From: Serinibacter arcticus
GTDB taxonomy: Bacteria; Actinomycetota; Actinomycetes; Actinomycetales; Beutenbergiaceae
Reading direction: 5' to 3'
Assembly (NCBI RefSeq): GCF_004786095.1
Contig: NZ_RHPJ01000001.1
Coordinates: 558,001 to 622,000 of the forward strand
Length of the DNA: 64,000 nucleotides
Of this stretch, positions 63,848 to 64,000 are shown one piece after another (position 1 is the first letter of the stretch; each line of letters begins with the position of its first letter). A program made the position numbers and the translations under genes. Under the pieces are notes generated by a model. The model did no database searches. It was not told the DNA's origin and worked only from the letters and a program-made list of their open reading frames with translations.

Positions 63848-64000
63848 TCACTCGTAGGAGACGGCGTCCAGCACCCGCAACCGGGCCGCGCGCACACCCG
63901 GCCACAGGGCGGCGAGCACGCCCACCACGACCGCGAGCGCCAGCATCGCCAGCAGCGACCCCCAGGGGATCGCCAGCTGCGAGAGCCCCTGGTCGGCGAA
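63848..64000 (-). CDS. FtsX-like ABC permease, C-terminal fragment (cut by window)
   Basis: The last 50 residues and stop of a minus-strand gene that continues beyond the window. IPWGSLLAMLALAVVVGVLA is a final TM segment, followed by ALWPGVRAARLRVLDAVSYE, the usual end of MacB/FtsX permeases. A second ABC exporter of this type therefore lies just outside. Confidence 0.85.
   Translation of the reverse strand, partial: FADQGLSQLAIPWGSLLAMLALAVVVGVLAALWPGVRAARLRVLDAVSYE

Overview
This window looks like the chromosome of a very GC-rich actinobacterium, most likely of the order Micrococcales (Cellulomonas/Promicromonospora-type). Reasons: strong G/C bias at third codon positions; many GTG and TTG starts; start/stop overlaps of the GTGA/ATGA type; a mycothiol-type formaldehyde dehydrogenase; the Actinobacteria-typical rpmG-MaoC-MaoC arrangement; and the order secE-nusG-rplKA / rplJL / rpoBC / rpsLG-fusA-tuf / S10-spc. 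The family assignment is an inference. I saw no rRNA, CRISPR array, insertion sequence, prophage or integrase.

Region 1 (1-26680, mostly minus strand) is the translation/transcription core. Transcribed leftwards it reads tRNA-Trp, secE, nusG, rplK, rplA, rplJ, rplL, rpoB, rpoC, rpsL, rpsG, fusA, tuf, the S10 operon (rpsJ to rpsQ) and the start of the spc operon (rplN to rplR, cut by the window edge). Hairpin terminators follow rplL, rpoC and tuf, and good promoters precede rpoB and rpsL. The rplJ leader carries a U-tract attenuator, and the rplK-rplA gap is densely structured. Two plus-strand membrane-protein genes (DUF4383 plus an unknown) sit between rplA and rplJ.

Region 2 (26700-44300) keeps a backbone that I recall from Streptomyces and relatives: aspartate-type aminotransferase, adenosine deaminase, murB, MaoC pair, rpmG, tRNA-Met, tRNA-Thr. 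Lineage-specific modules are inserted in it: an Asp-rich membrane protein with a two-component system; a phosphotransferase coupled to a secreted Pro-rich protein; a PadR-ABC-FtsX export operon; and a divergent LacI/MFS pair with a palindromic operator. A RarD-type transporter, tRNA-Tyr, a small Cys-containing ORF and YajQ follow.

Region 3 (46003-56849) is a catabolic island. One minus-strand operon encodes a peptide/nickel-type ABC importer (B-C-D-F-A), an amidohydrolase lacking the usual HxH metal motif and an Asp/Glu/hydantoin racemase relative. An ornithine-cyclodeaminase-family gene, a GntR/FCD regulator and a cytosine-deaminase-like amidohydrolase complete it. Copies of CTGTATACAG (two exact, one partial) lie at the island's promoters and suggest one GntR-controlled regulon. 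The substrate cannot be read from sequence; a cyclic amide or amino-acid-derived heterocycle is a reasonable guess. This is the best candidate for an undescribed system.

Region 4 (56974-64000) holds a GtrA protein, a GH8 lipoprotein and a polyprenol-phosphate glycosyltransferase (cell-envelope polysaccharide), a mycothiol-dependent formaldehyde detoxification pair, an amino-acid permease, an aldo/keto reductase and the C-terminal end of another FtsX-type permease.
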